NCBI GenBank assembly: GCA_964017195.1
Contig: CAXHKT010000183.1
Span: 372,001-436,000, forward strand
Direction of reading: 5' to 3'
From: Siderastrea radians
Taxonomy: Eukaryota; Cnidaria; Anthozoa; Scleractinia; Rhizangiidae
DNA: 64,000 nucleotides
Shown: piece by piece, positions 1 through 13,321 of the stretch
Numbering within the stretch: the first letter of the stretch is position 1
Layout: every line of letters starts with the position of its first letter
The notes under the pieces: generated by a model
The model's database searches: none
Told to the model about the DNA's origin: nothing
The model's input: only the letters and a program-made list of their open reading frames with translations
Translations under genes and position numbers: made by a program

Positions 1-214
1 ACGGAACCAAGGCGGAATAGTCAACACATTCTCATCTCGATCGACCCACTTCAATGCCCTTTGCAAGAAAAGCGGAATTTTCAGAGATTATTTGAGAGAA
101 ACCTTCCGGAACGAGCAACACAGACCAGTAAATATCACTGAGTAGGGGCTGGGCTGCCCTCAAGTGCTGACAACTAGCGACCCTACCAAATCAGAATGAA
201 GCTTAACCCCTTAA

Positions 215-225
215 CCCCCCCCCCC
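215..225 (+). repeat. Variable poly-C tract of the satellite monomer
   Basis: The C run follows CCCCTTAA and is followed by CTCCCCC, or by GCTCCCCC in four monomers. Its length ranges from about 7 to about 15 C and explains nearly all monomer length variation. The lengths are inherited with the higher-order repeat and so act as a barcode. Homopolymer sequencing error of one base or so cannot be excluded for any single copy. Confidence 0.9.
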
Positions 226-344
226 GCTCCCCCTTCCAAATACAGAAAAAACATGCATCATAATAAATATTCTGCCTCACTGGTTTAATTTGTCTCTAGT
301 TTAATTTTTTTCAGTTTGTTCCCAGTTGGAAGCGCTTTATTAAA

Positions 345-498
345 GATCAAGACATTCTCAGTCATCTCTTGCGATCATTAACCCTTTAAGCCCTGATATA
401 AAAAGGCATATTCTCATTACTGACCTCCATACATTTCTTATGAAACTAATACGGAGAATTTGCCTAAATATCAAGACATCCTCTCCTCAGCGATCACT
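345..498 (+). repeat. Degenerate internal repeat inside the monomer
   Basis: Positions 345-378 (GATCAAGACATTCTCAG ... GCGATCAT) resemble 467-498 (ATATCAAGACATCCTCTCC ... GCGATCAC), about 124 bp apart. A second pair is 394-427 (TGATATAAAAAGGCATATTC ...) and 613-650 (TGATATTAAAGTGCCTATTC ...), about 220 bp apart. The monomer thus looks like a mosaic of at least three partial, diverged copies of one short interspersed element. Confidence 0.5.
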
Positions 499-584
499 TC
501 CTTTATTCTTGTCACTTGAATGTTCAAACAAGTAGTGATCATGTAAAGAGAAATTTCATTTTCATCTAGCTGGATTCTTAAAGG
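378..584 (+). mobile_element. MITE-like segment embedded in each monomer (shown for monomer 1)
   Basis: The segment begins TTAACCCTTTAAGCCC and ends near GGATTCTTAAAGG. In between are TATTCTCATTACTG, CCATACATTTCTTATG, ACGGAGAATTTG, CTTTATTCTTGTCACTTG and GTAAAGAGAAATTTC in that order. From memory, this order and wording match a very abundant anthozoan MITE family that starts TTAACCCTTTAA and ends TTAAAGGGTTAA. The right terminus has decayed here. The family assignment is recall, not a search result. Transposon copy 1 is inserted exactly at the TTAA of this right end (in monomer 53). Confidence 0.55.
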
Positions 585-751
585 ATATTTGCGCTGTAGA
601 TTCCATCAAGTTGTGATATTAAAGTGCCTATTCTCCCTACTGTTTTCTCCGGCTGCCTTTTTGTGCTAGCAGTTGCGAGGATTACTTTCAGTGATTAAAC
701 ATCAAACAATTCCCGATTGATAATATCATAAGATCAGCTAGTCGTACACAG

Positions 752-922
752 TCACTTACCTACACGTCCCCCCAGGAACTGACTGTCGTGCTGGCCTGAG
801 TTCAAGCAGCAAATTGCCTCCGTGCTAAAACACCGACGGAACCAAGGCGGAATAGTCAACACATTCTCATCTCGATCGACCCACTTCAATGCCCTTTGCA
901 AGAAAAGCGGAATTTTCAGAGA
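752..922 (-). other. Exon-like open frame across the monomer junction (not called as a gene)
   Basis: Read on the minus strand, this 56-codon frame lies between a TAA at 923-925 and a TGA at 752-754, without a start codon. It contains ALKWVDRDENVLTIPPW (892-842), which loosely resembles the LxWx(D/N)xxxxxFxIPW core of interferon regulatory factor DNA-binding domains but has an extra Pro. A strong splice-donor string, TAG|GTAAGT, lies just before the stop. A weak acceptor-like CTTTTCTTGCAAAG lies shortly before the motif. The frame repeats in nearly every monomer because the array is homogeneous, so its being open is a single observation. The satellite may have captured part of a host exon, or this may be chance. 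Confidence 0.2.
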
Positions 923-3900
923 TTATTTGAGAGAAACCTTCCGGAACGAGCAACACAGACCAGTAAATATCACTGAGTAGGGGCTGGGCTGCCCTCAAGT
1001 GCTGACAACTAGCGACCCTACCAAATCAGAATGAAGCTTAACCCCTTAACCCCCCCCCCCTCCCCCTTCCAAATACAGAAAAAACATGCATCATAATAAA
1101 TATTCTGCCTCACTGGTTTAATTTGTCTCTAGTTTAATTTTTTTCAGTTTGTTCCCAGTTGGAAGCGCTTTATTAAAGATCAAGACATTCTCAGTCATCT
1201 CTTGCGATCATTAACCCTTTAAGCCCTGATATAAAAAGGCATATTCTCATTACTGACCTCCATACATTTCTTATGAAACTAATACGGAGAATTTGCCTAA
1301 ATATCAAGACATCCTCTCCTCAGCGATCACTTCCTTTATTCTTGTCACTTGAATGTTCAAACAAGTAGTGATCATGTAAAGAGAAATTTCATTTTCATCT
1401 AGCTGGATTCTTAAAGGATATTTGCGCTGTAGATTCCATCAAGTTGTGATATTAAAGTGCCTATTCTCCCTACTGTTTTCTCCGGCTGCCTTTTTGTGCT
1501 AGCAGTTGCGAGGATTACTTTCAGTGATTAAACATCAAACAATTCCCGATTGATAATATCATAAGATCAGCTAGTCGTACACAGTCACTTACCTACACGT
1601 CCCCCCAGGAACTGACTGTCGTGCTGGCCTGAGTTCAAGCAGCAAATTGCCTCCGTGCTAAAACACCGACGGAACCAAGGCGGAATAGTCAACACATTCT
1701 CATCTCGATCGACCCACTTCAATGCCCTTTGCAAGAAAAGCGGAATTTTCAGAGATTATTTGAGAGAAACCTTCCGGAACGAGCAACACAGACCAGTAAA
1801 TATCACTGAGTAGGGGCTGGGCTGCCCTCAAGTGCTGACAACTAGCGACCCTACCAAATCAGAATGAAGCTTAACCCCTTAACCCCCCCCCCCTCCCCCT
1901 TCCAAATACAGAAAAAACATGCATCATAATAAATATTCTGCCTCACTGGTTTAATTTGTCTCTAGTTTAATTTTTTTCAGTTTGTTCCCAGTTGGAAGCG
2001 CTTTATTAAAGATCAAGACATTCTCAGTCATCTCTTGCGATCATTAACCCTTTAAGCCCTGATATAAAAAGGCATATTCTCATTACTGACCTCCATACAT
2101 TTCTTATGAAACTAATACGGAGAATTTGCCTAAATATCAAGACATCCTCTCCTCAGCGATCACTTCCTTTATTCTTGTCACTTGAATGTTCAAACAAGTA
2201 GTGATCATGTAAAGAGAAATTTCATTTTCATCTAGCTGGATTCTTAAAGGATATTTGCGCTGTAGATTCCATCAAGTTGTGATATTAAAGTGCCTATTCT
2301 CCCTACTGTTTTCTCCGGCTGCCTTTTTGTGCTAGCAGTTGCGAGGATTACTTTCAGTGATTAAACATCAAACAATTCCCGATTGATAATATCATAAGAT
2401 CAGCTAGTCGTACACAGTCACTTACCTACACGTCCCCCCAGGAACTGACTGTCGTGCTGGCCTGAGTTCAAGCAGCAAATTGCCTCCGTGCTAAAACACC
2501 GACGGAACCAAGGCGGAATAGTCAACACATTCTCATCTCGATCGACCCACTTCAATGCCCTTTGCAAGAAAAGCGGAATTTTCAGAGATTATTTGAGAGA
2601 AACCTTCCGGAACGAGCAACACAGACCAGTAAATATCACTGAGTAGGGGCTGGGCTGCCCTCAAGTGCTGACAACTAGCGACCCTACCAAATCAGAATGA
2701 AGCTTAACCCCTTAACCCCCCCCCTCCCCCTTCCAAATACAGAAAAAACATGCATCATAATAAATATTCTGCCTCACTGGTTTAATTTGTCTCTAGTTTA
2801 ATTTTTTTCAGTTTGTTCCCAGTTGGAAGCGCTTTATTAAAGATCAAGACATTCTCAGTCATCTCTTGCGATCATTAACCCTTTAAGCCCTGATATAAAA
2901 AGGCATATTCTCATTACTGACCTCCATACATTTCTTATGAAACTAATACGGAGAATTTGCCTAAATATCAAGACATCCTCTCCTTAGCGATCACTTCCTT
3001 TATTCTTGTCACTTGAATGTTCAAACAAGTAGTGATCATGTAAAGAGAAATTTCATTTTCATCTAGCTGGATTCTTAAAGGATATTTGCGCTGTAGATTC
3101 CATCAAGTTGTGATATTAAAGTGCCTATTCTCCCTACTGTTTTCTCCGGCTGCCTTTTTGTGCTAGCAGTTGCGAGGATTACTTTCAGTGATTAAACATC
3201 AAACAATTCCCGATTGATAATATCATAAGATCAGCTAGTCGTACACAGTCACTTACCTACACGTCCCCCCAGGAACTGACTGTCGTGCTGGCCTGAGTTC
3301 AAGCAGCAAATTGCCTCCGTGCTAAAACACCGACGGAACCAAGGCGGAATAGTCAACACATTCTCATCTCGATCGACCCACTTCAATGCCCTTTGCAAGA
3401 AAAGCGGAATTTTCAGAGATTATTTGAGAGAAACCTTCCGGAACGAGCAACACAGACCAGTAAATATCACTGAGTAGGGGCTGGGCTGCCCTCAAGTGCT
3501 GACAACTAGCGACCCTACCAAATCAGAATGAAGCTTAACCCCTTAACCCCCCCCCCCCTCCCCCTTCCAAATACAGAAAAAACATGCATCATAATAAATA
3601 TTCTGCCTCACTGGTTTAATTTGTCTCTAGTTTAATTTTTTTCAGTTTGTTCCCAGTTGGAAGCGCTTTATTAAAGATCAAGACATTCTCAGTCATCTCT
3701 TGCGATCATTAACCCTTTAAGCCCTGATATAAAAAGGCATATTCTCATTACTGACCTCCATACATTTCTTATGAAACTAATACGGAGAATTTGCCTAAAT
3801 ATCAAGACATCCTCTCCTTAGCGATCACTTCCTTTATTCTTGTCACTTGAATGTTCAAACAAGTAGTGATCATGTAAAGAGAAATTTCATTTTCATCTAG

Positions 3901-6662
3901 CTGGATTCTTAAAGGATATTTGCGCTGTAGATTCCATCAAGTTGTGATATTAAAGTGCCTATTCTCCCTACTGTTTTCTCCGGCTGCCTTTTTGTGCTAG
4001 CAGTTGCGAGGATTACTTTCAGTGATTAAACATCAAACAATTCCCGATTGATAATATCATAAGATCAGCTAGTCGTACACAGTCACTTACCTACACGTCC
4101 CCCCAGGAACTGACTGTCGTGCTGGCCTGAGTTCAAGCAGCAAATTGCCTCCGTGCTAAAACACCGACGGAACCAAGGCGGAATAGTCAACACATTCTCA
4201 TCTCGATCGACCCACTTCAATGCCCTTTGCAAGAAAAGCGGAATTTTCAGAGATTATTTGAGAGAAACCTTCCGGAACGAGCAACACAGACCAGTAAATA
4301 TCACTGAGTAGGGGCTGGGCTGCCCTCAAGTGCTGACAACTAGCGACCCTACCAAATCAGAATGAAGCTTAACCCCTTAACCCCCCCCCCCTCCCCCTTC
4401 CAAATACAGAAAAAACATGCATCATAATAAATATTCTGCCTCACTGGTTTAATTTGTCTCTAGTTTAATTTTTTTCAGTTTGTTCCCAGTTGGAAGCGCT
4501 TTATTAAAGATCAAGACATTCTCAGTCATCTCTTGCGATCATTAACCCTTTAAGCCCTGATATAAAAAGGCATATTCTCATTACTGACCTCCATACATTT
4601 CTTATGAAACTAATACGGAGAATTTGCCTAAATATCAAGACATCCTCTCCTCAGCGATCACTTCCTTTATTCTTGTCACTTGAATGTTCAAACAAGTAGT
4701 GATCATGTAAAGAGAAATTTCATTTTCATCTAGCTGGATTCTTAAAGGATATTTGCGCTGTAGATTCCATCAAGTTGTGATATTAAAGTGCCTATTCTCC
4801 CTACTGTTTTCTCCGGCTGCCTTTTTGTGCTAGCAGTTGCGAGGATTACTTTCAGTGATTAAACATCAAACAATTCCCGATTGATAATATCATAAGATCA
4901 GCTAGTCGTACACAGTCACTTACCTACACGTCCCCCCAGGAACTGACTGTCGTGCTGGCCTGAGTTCAAGCAGCAAATTGCCTCCGTGCTAAAACACCGA
5001 CGGAACCAAGGCGGAATAGTCAACACATTCTCATCTCGATCGACCCACTTCAATGCCCTTTGCAAGAAAAGCGGAATTTTCAGAGATTATTTGAGAGAAA
5101 CCTTCCGGAACGAGCAACACAGACCAGTAAATATCACTGAGTAGGGGCTGGGCTGCCCTCAAGTGCTGACAACTAGCGACCCTACCAAATCAGAATGAAG
5201 CTTAACCCCTTAACCCCCCCCCCTCCCCCTTCCAAATACAGAAAAAACATGCATCATAATAAATATTCTGCCTCACTGGTTTAATTTGTCTCTAGTTTAA
5301 TTTTTTTCAGTTTGTTCCCAGTTGGAAGCGCTTTATTAAAGATCAAGACATTCTCAGTCATCTCTTGCGATCATTAACCCTTTAAGCCCTGATATAAAAA
5401 GGCATATTCTCATTACTGACCTCCATACATTTCTTATGAAACTAATACGGAGAATTTGCCTAAATATCAAGACATCCTCTCCTCAGCGATCACTTCCTTT
5501 ATTCTTGTCACTTGAATGTTCAAACAAGTAGTGATCATGTAAAGAGAAATTTCATTTTCATCTAGCTGGATTCTTAAAGGATATTTGCGCTGTAGATTCC
5601 ATCAAGTTGTGATATTAAAGTGCCTATTCTCCCTACTGTTTTCTCCGGCTGCCTTTTTGTGCTAGCAGTTGCGAGGATTACTTTCAGTGATTAAACATCA
5701 AACAATTCCCGATTGATAATATCATAAGATCAGCTAGTCGTACACAGTCACTTACCTACACGTCCCCCCAGGAACTGACTGTCGTGCTGGCCTGAGTTCA
5801 AGCAGCAAATTGCCTCCGTGCTAAAACACCGACGGAACCAAGGCGGAATAGTCAACACATTCTCATCTCGATCGACCCACTTCAATGCCCTTTGCAAGAA
5901 AAGCGGAATTTTCAGAGATTATTTGAGAGAAACCTTCCGGAACGAGCAACACAGACCAGTAAATATCACTGAGTAGGGGCTGGGCTGCCCTCAAGTGCTG
6001 ACAACTAGCGACCCTACCAAATCAGAATGAAGCTTAACCCCTCAACCCCCCCCCTCCCCCTTCCAAATACAGAAAAAACATGCATCATAATAAATATTCT
6101 GCCTCACTGGTTTAATTTGTCTCTAGTTTAATTTTTTTCAGTTTGTTCCCAGTTGGAAGCGCTTTATTAAAGATCAAGACATTCTCAGTCATCTCTTGCG
6201 ATCATTAACCCTTTAAGCCCTGATATAAAAAGGCATATTCTCATTACTGACCTCCATACATTTCTTATGAAACTAATACGGAGAATTTGCCTAAATATCA
6301 AGACATCCTCTCCTCAGCGATCACTTCCTTTATTCTTGTCACTTGAATGTTCAAACAAGTAGTGATCATGTAAAGAGAAATTTCATTTTCATCTAGCTGG
6401 ATTCTTAAAGGATATTTGCGCTGTAGATTCCATCAAGTTGTGATATTAAAGTGCCTATTCTCCCTACTGTTTTCTCCGGCTGCCTTTTTGTGCTAGCAGT
6501 TGCGAGGATTACTTTCAGTGATTAAACATCAAACAATTCCCGATTGATAATATCATAAGATCAGCTAGTCGTACACAGTCACTTACCTACACGTCCCCCC
6601 AGGAACTGACTGTCGTGCTGGCCTGAGTTCAAGCAGCAAATTGCCTCCGTGCTAAAACACCG

Positions 6663-9600
6663 ACGGAACCAAGGCGGAATAGTCAACACATTCTCATCTC
6701 GATCGACCCACTTCAATGCCCTTTGCAAGAAAAGCGGAATTTTCAGAGATTATTTGAGAGAAACCTTCCGGAACGAGCAACACAGACCAGTAAATATCAC
6801 TGAGTAGGGGCTGGGCTGCCCTCAAGTGCTGACAACTAGCGACCCTACCAAATCAGAATGAAGCTTAACCCCTTAACCCCCCCCCCCCTCCCCCTTCCAA
6901 ATACAGAAAAAACATGCATCATAATAAATATTCTGCCTCACTGGTTTAATTTGTCTCTAGTTTAATTTTTTTCAGTTTGTTCCCAGTTGGAAGCGCTTTA
7001 TTAAAGATCAAGACATTCTCAGTCATCTCTTGCGATCATTAACCCTTTAAGCCCTGATATAAAAAGGCATATTCTCATTACTGACCTCCATACATTTCTT
7101 ATGAAACTAATACGGAGAATTTGCCTAAATATCAAGACATCCTCTCCTTAGCGATCACTTCCTTTATTCTTGTCACTTGAATGTTCAAACAAGTAGTGAT
7201 CATGTAAAGAGAAATTTCATTTTCATCTAGCTGGATTCTTAAAGGATATTTGCGCTGTAGATTCCATCAAGTTGTGATATTAAAGTGCCTATTCTCCCTA
7301 CTGTTTTCTCCGGCTGCCTTTTTGTGCTAGCAGTTGCGAGGATTACTTTCAGTGATTAAACATCAAACAATTCCCGATTGATAATATCATAAGATCAGCT
7401 AGTCGTACACAGTCACTTACCTACACGTCCCCCCAGGAACTGACTGTCGTGCTGGCCTGAGTTCAAGCAGCAAATTGCCTCCGTGCTAAAACACCGACGG
7501 AACCAAGGCGGAATAGTCAACACATTCTCATCTCGATCGACCCACTTCAATGCCCTTTGCAAGAAAAGCGGAATTTTCAGAGATTATTTGAGAGAAACCT
7601 TCCGGAACGAGCAACACAGACCAGTAAATATCACTGAGTAGGGGCTGGGCTGCCCTCAAGTGCTGACAACTAGCGACCCTACCAAATCAGAATGAAGCTT
7701 AACCCCTTAACCCCCCCCCTCCCCCTTCCAAATACAGAAAAAACATGCATCATAATAAATATTCTGCCTCACTGGTTTAATTTGTCTCTAGTTTAATTTT
7801 TTTCAGTTTGTTCCCAGTTGGAAGCGCTTTATTAAAGATCAAGACATTCTCAGTCATCTCTTGCGATCATTAACCCTTTAAGCCCTGATATAAAAAGGCA
7901 TATTCTCATTACTGACCTCCATACATTTCTTATGAAACTAATACGGAGAATTTGCCTAAATATCAAGACATCCTCTCCTCAGCGATCACTTCCTTTATTC
8001 TTGTCACTTGAATGTTCAAACAAGTAGTGATCAGGTAAAGAGAAATTTCATTTTCATCTAGCTGGATTCTTAAAGGATATTTGCGCTGTAGATTCCATCA
8101 AGTTGTGATATTAAAGTGCCTATTCTCCCTACTGTTTTCTCCGGCTGCCTTTTTGTGCTAGCAGTTGCGAGGATTACTTTCAGTGATTAAACATCAAACA
8201 ATTCCCGATTGATAATATCATAAGATCAGCTAGTCGTACACAGTCACTTACCTACACGTCCCCCCAGGAACTGACTGTCGTGCTGGCCTGAGTTCAAGCA
8301 GCAAATTGCCTCCGTGCTAAAACACCGACGGAACCAAGGCGGAATAGTCAACACATTCTCATCTCGATCGACCCACTTCAATGCCCTTTGCAAGAAAAGC
8401 GGAATTTTCAGAGATTATTTGAGAGAAACCTTCCGGAACGAGCAACACAGACCAGTAAATATCACTGAGTAGGGGCTGGGCTGCCCTCAAGTGCTGACAA
8501 CTAGCGACCCTACCAAATCAGAATGAAGCTTAACCCCTTAACCCCCCCCCTCCCCCTTCCAAATACAGAAAAAACATGCATCATAATAAATATTCTGCCT
8601 CACTGGTTTAATTTGTCTCTAGTTTAATTTTTTTCAGTTTGTTCCCAGTTGGAAGCGCTTTATTAAAGATCAAGACATTCTCAGTCATCTCTTGCGATCA
8701 TTAACCCTTTAAGCCCTGATATAAAAAGGCATATTCTCATTACTGACCTCCATACATTTCTTATGAAACTAATACGGAGAATTTGCCTAAATATCAAGAC
8801 ATCCTCTCCTCAGCGATCACTTCCTTTATTCTTGTCACTTGAATGTTCAAACAAGTAGTGATCATGTAAAGAGAAATTTCATTTTCATCTAGCTGGATTC
8901 TTAAAGGATATTTGCGCTGTAGATTCCATCAAGTTGTGATATTAAAGTGCCTATTATCCCTACTGTTTTCTCCGGCTGCCTTTTTGTGCTAGCAGTTGCG
9001 AGGATTACTTTCAGTGATTAAACATCAAACAATTCCCGATTGATAATATCATAAGATCAGCTAGTCGTACACAGTCACTTACCTACACGTCCCCCCAGGA
9101 ACTGACTGTCGTGCTGGCCTGAGTTCAAGCAGCAAATTGCCTCCGTGCTAAAACACCGACGGAACCAAGGCGGAATAGTCAACACATTCTCATCTCGATC
9201 GACCCACTTCAATGCCCTTTGCAAGAAAAGCGGAATTTTCAGAGATTATTTGAGAGAAACCTTCCGGAACGAGCAACACAGACCAGTAAATATCACTGAG
9301 TAGGGGCTGGGCTGCCCTCAAGTGCTGACAACTAGCGACCCTACCAAATCAGAATGAAGCTTAACCCTTTAACCCCCCCCCCCTCCCCCTTCCAAATACA
9401 GAAAAAACATGCATCATAATAAATATTCTGCCTCACTGGTTTAATTTGTCTCTAGTTTAATTTTTTTCAGTTTGTTCCCAGTTGGAAGCGCTTTATTAAA
9501 GATCAAGACATTCTCAGTCATCTCTTGCGATCATTAACCCTTTAAGCCCTGATATAAAAAGGCATATTCTCATTACTGACCTCCATACATTTCTTATGAA

Positions 9601-12600
9601 ACTAATACGGAGAATTTGCCTAAATATCAAGACATCCTCTCCTCAGCGATCACTTCCTTTATTCTTGTCACTTGAATGTTCAAACAAGTAGTGATCATGT
9701 AAAGAGAAATTTCATTTTCATCTAGCTGGATTCTTAAAGGATATTTGCGCTGTAGATTCCATCAAGTTGTGATATTAAAGTGCCTATTCTCCCTACTGTT
9801 TTCTCCGGCTGCCTTTTTGTGCTAGCAGTTGCGAGGATTACTTTCAGTGATTAAACATCAAACAATTCCCGATTGATAATATCATAAGATCAGCTAGTCG
9901 TACACAGTCACTTACCTACACGTCCCCCCAGGAACTGACTGTCGTGCTGGCCTGAGTTCAAGCAGCAAATTGCCTCCGTGCTAAAACACCGACGGAACCA
10001 AGGCGGAATAGTCAACACATTCTCATCTCGATCGACCCACTTCAATGCCCTTTGCAAGAAAAGCGGAATTTTCAGAGATTATTTGAGAGAAACCTTCCGG
10101 AACGAGCAACACAGACCAGTAAATATCACTGAGTAGGGGCTGGGCTGCCCTCAAGTGCTGACAACTAGCGACCCTACCAAATCAGAATGAAGCTTAACCC
10201 CTTAACCCCCCCCCCTCCCCCTTCCAAATACAGAAAAAACATGCATCATAATAAATATTCTGCCTCACTGGTTTAATTTGTCTCTAGTTTAATTTTTTTC
10301 AGTTTGTTCCCAGTTGGAAGCGCTTTATTAAAGATCAAGACATTCTCAGTCATCTCTTGCGATCATTAACCCTTTAAGCCCTGATATAAAAAGGCATATT
10401 CTCATTACTGACCTCCATACATTTCTTATGAAACTAATACGGAGAATTTGCCTAAATATCAAGACATCCTCTCCTTAGCGATCACTTCCTTTATTCTTGT
10501 CACTTGAATGTTCAAACAAGTAGTGATCATGTAAAGAGAAATTTCATTTTCATCTAGCTGGATTCTTAAAGGATATTTGCGCTGTAGATTCCATCAAGTT
10601 GTGATATTAAAGTGCCTATTCTCCCTACTGTTTTCTCCGGCTGCCTTTTTGTGCTAGCAGTTGCGAGGATTACTTTCAGTGATTAAACATCAAACAATTC
10701 CCGATTGATAATATCATAAGATCAGCTAGTCGTACACAGTCACTTACCTACACGTCCCCCCAGGAACTGACTGTCGTGCTGGCCTGAGTTCAAGCAGCAA
10801 ATTGCCTCCGTGCTAAAACACCGACGGAACCAAGGCGGAATAGTCAACACATTCTCATCTCGATCGACCCACTTCAATGCCCTTTGCAAGAAAAGCGGAA
10901 TTTTCAGAGATTATTTGAGAGAAACCTTCCGGAACGAGCAACACAGACCAGTAAATATCACTGAGTAGGGGCTGGGCTGCCCTCAAGTGCTGACAACTAG
11001 CGACCCTACCAAATCAGAATGAAGCTTAACCCCTTAACCCCCCCCCCTCCCCCTTCCAAATACAGAAAAAACATGCATCATAATAAATATTCTGCCTCAC
11101 TGGTTTAATTTGTCTCTAGTTTAATTTTTTTCAGTTTGTTCCCAGTTGGAAGCGCTTTATTAAAGATCAAGACATTCTCAGTCATCTCTTGCGATCATTA
11201 ACCCTTTAAGCCCTGATATAAAAAGGCATATTCTCATTACTGACCTCCATACATTTCTTATGAAACTAATACGGAGAATTTGCCTAAATATCAAGACATC
11301 CTCTCCTCAGCGATCACTTCCTTTATTCTTGTCACTTGAATGTTCAAACAAGTAGTGATCAGGTAAAGAGAAATTTCATTTTCATCTAGCTGGATTCTTA
11401 AAGGATATTTGCGCTGTAGATTCCATCAAGTTGTGATATTAAAGTGCCTATTCTCCCTACTGTTTTCTCCGGCTGCCTTTTTGTGCTAGCAGTTGCGAGG
11501 ATTACTTTCAGTGATTAAACACCAAACAATTCCCGATTGATAATATCATAAGATCAGCTAGTCGTACACAGTCACTTACCTACACGTCCCCCCAGGAACT
11601 GACTGTCGTGCTGGCCTGAGTTCAAGCAGCAAATTGCCTCCGTGCTAAAACACCGACGGAACCAAGGCGGAATAGTCAACACATTCTCATCTCGATCGAC
11701 CCACTTCAATGCCCTTTGCAAGAAAAGCGGAATTTTCAGAGATTATTTGAGAGAAACCTTCCGGAACGAGCAACACAGACCAGTAAATATCACTGAGTAG
11801 GGGCTGGGCTGCCCTCAAGTGCTGACAACTAGCGACCCTACCAAATCAGAATGAAGCTTAACCCCTTAACCCCCCCCCCCTCCCCCTTCCAAATACAGAA
11901 AAAACATGCATCATAATAAATATTCTGCCTCACTGGTTTAATTTGTCTCTAGTTTAATTTTTTTCAGTTTGTTCCCAGTTGGAAGCGCTTTATTAAAGAT
12001 CAAGACATTCTCAGTCATCTCTTGCGATCATTAACCCTTTAAGCCCTGATATAAAAAGGCATATTCTCATTACTGACCTCCATACATTTCTTATGAAACT
12101 AATACGGAGAATTTGCCTAAATATCAAGACATCCTCTCCTCAGCGATCACTTCCTTTATTCTTGTCACTTGAATGTTCAAACAAGTAGTGATCATGTAAA
12201 GAGAAATTTCATTTTCATCTAGCTGGATTCTTAAAGGATATTTGCGCTGTAGATTCCATCAAGTTGTGATATTAAAGTGCCTATTATCCCTACTGTTTTC
12301 TCCGGCTGCCTTTTTGTGCTAGCAGTTGCGAGGATTACTTTCAGTGATTAAACATCAAACAATTCCCGATTGATAATATCATAAGATCAGCTAGTCGTAC
12401 ACAGTCACTTACCTACACGTCCCCCCAGGAACTGACTGTCGTGCTGGCCTGAGTTCAAGCAGCAAATTGCCTCCGTGCTAAAACACCGACGGAACCAAGG
12501 CGGAATAGTCAACACATTCTCATCTCGATCGACCCACTTCAATGCCCTTTGCAAGAAAAGCGGAATTTTCAGAGATTATTTGAGAGAAACCTTCCGGAAC

Positions 12601-13321
12601 GAGCAACACAGACCAGTAAATATCACTGAGTAGGGGCTGGGCTGCCCTCAAGTGCTGACAACTAGCGACCCTACCAAATCAGAATGAAGCTTAACCCCTT
12701 AACCCCCCCCCCCTCCCCCTTCCAAATACAGAAAAAACATGCATCATAATAAATATTCTGCCTCACTGGTTTAATTTGTCTCTAGTTTAATTTTTTTCAG
12801 TTTGTTCCCAGTTGGAAGCGCTTTATTAAAGATCAAGACATTCTCAGTCATCTCTTGCGATCATTAACCCTTTAAGCCCTGATATAAAAAGGCATATTCT
12901 CATTACTGACCTCCATACATTTCTTATGAAACTAATACGGAGAATTTGCCTAAATATCAAGACATCCTCTCCTCAGCGATCACTTCCTTTATTCTTGTCA
13001 CTTGAATGTTCAAACAAGTAGTGATCATGTAAAGAGAAATTTCATTTTCATCTAGCTGGATTCTTAAAGGATATTTGCGCTGTAGATTCCATCAAGTTGT
13101 GATATTAAAGTGCCTATTCTCCCTACTGTTTTCTCCGGCTGCCTTTTTGTGCTAGCAGTTGCGAGGATTACTTTCAGTGATTAAACATCAAACAATTCCC
13201 GATTGATAATATCATAAGATCAGCTAGTCGTACACAGTCACTTACCTACACGTCCCCCCAGGAACTGACTGTCGTGCTGGCCTGAGTTCAAGCAGCAAAT
13301 TGCCTCCGTGCTAAAACACCG
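6663..13321 (+). repeat. Two tandem copies of a four-monomer block
   Basis: Monomers starting at 6663, 7497, 8328 and 9159 carry, in order, the variants CTCCTTAGCG; GATCAGG; CTATTATCCC; and none of these three. Monomers at 9992, 10824, 11656 and 12489 repeat the same order. The two blocks are 3329 and 3330 bp long. The same three-variant order recurs at 49463-51958 and 55259-57754, and a partial form (CTCCTTAGCG then GATCAGG) at 14155-15818. Confidence 0.75.

Larger units (their letters stand above)
1..835 (+). repeat. Reference satellite monomer (monomer 1)
   Basis: Anatomy that applies to all monomers. About 1-190 is a moderately GC-rich part that looks like an exon when read on the minus strand. 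About 190-235 holds two TTAA sites, a variable poly-C run and CTCCCCC. About 235-377 is AT-rich. About 378-584 resembles an anthozoan TTAA-flanked MITE. About 585-835 is a tail containing a second, weaker copy of part of that segment. There are roughly ten TTAA tetramers per monomer, and two of these are the insertion points of the transposons. Monomer 1 carries the rare variant in which a G interrupts the run (poly-C then GCTCCCCC), shared with the monomers starting at 15819, 29976 and 41632. Confidence 0.9.

Noticed and set aside
201..225. Telomeric repeat (TTAACCCCTTAACCC)
   Set aside because: Only two units per monomer, and the pattern is TTAACCCC rather than the CCCTAA of animal telomeres.
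769..835. tRNA- or 5S-derived Pol III promoter in the satellite (GAGTTCAAGC resembles a B box)
   Set aside because: The match to the B-box consensus is poor and no matching A box or cloverleaf was found.
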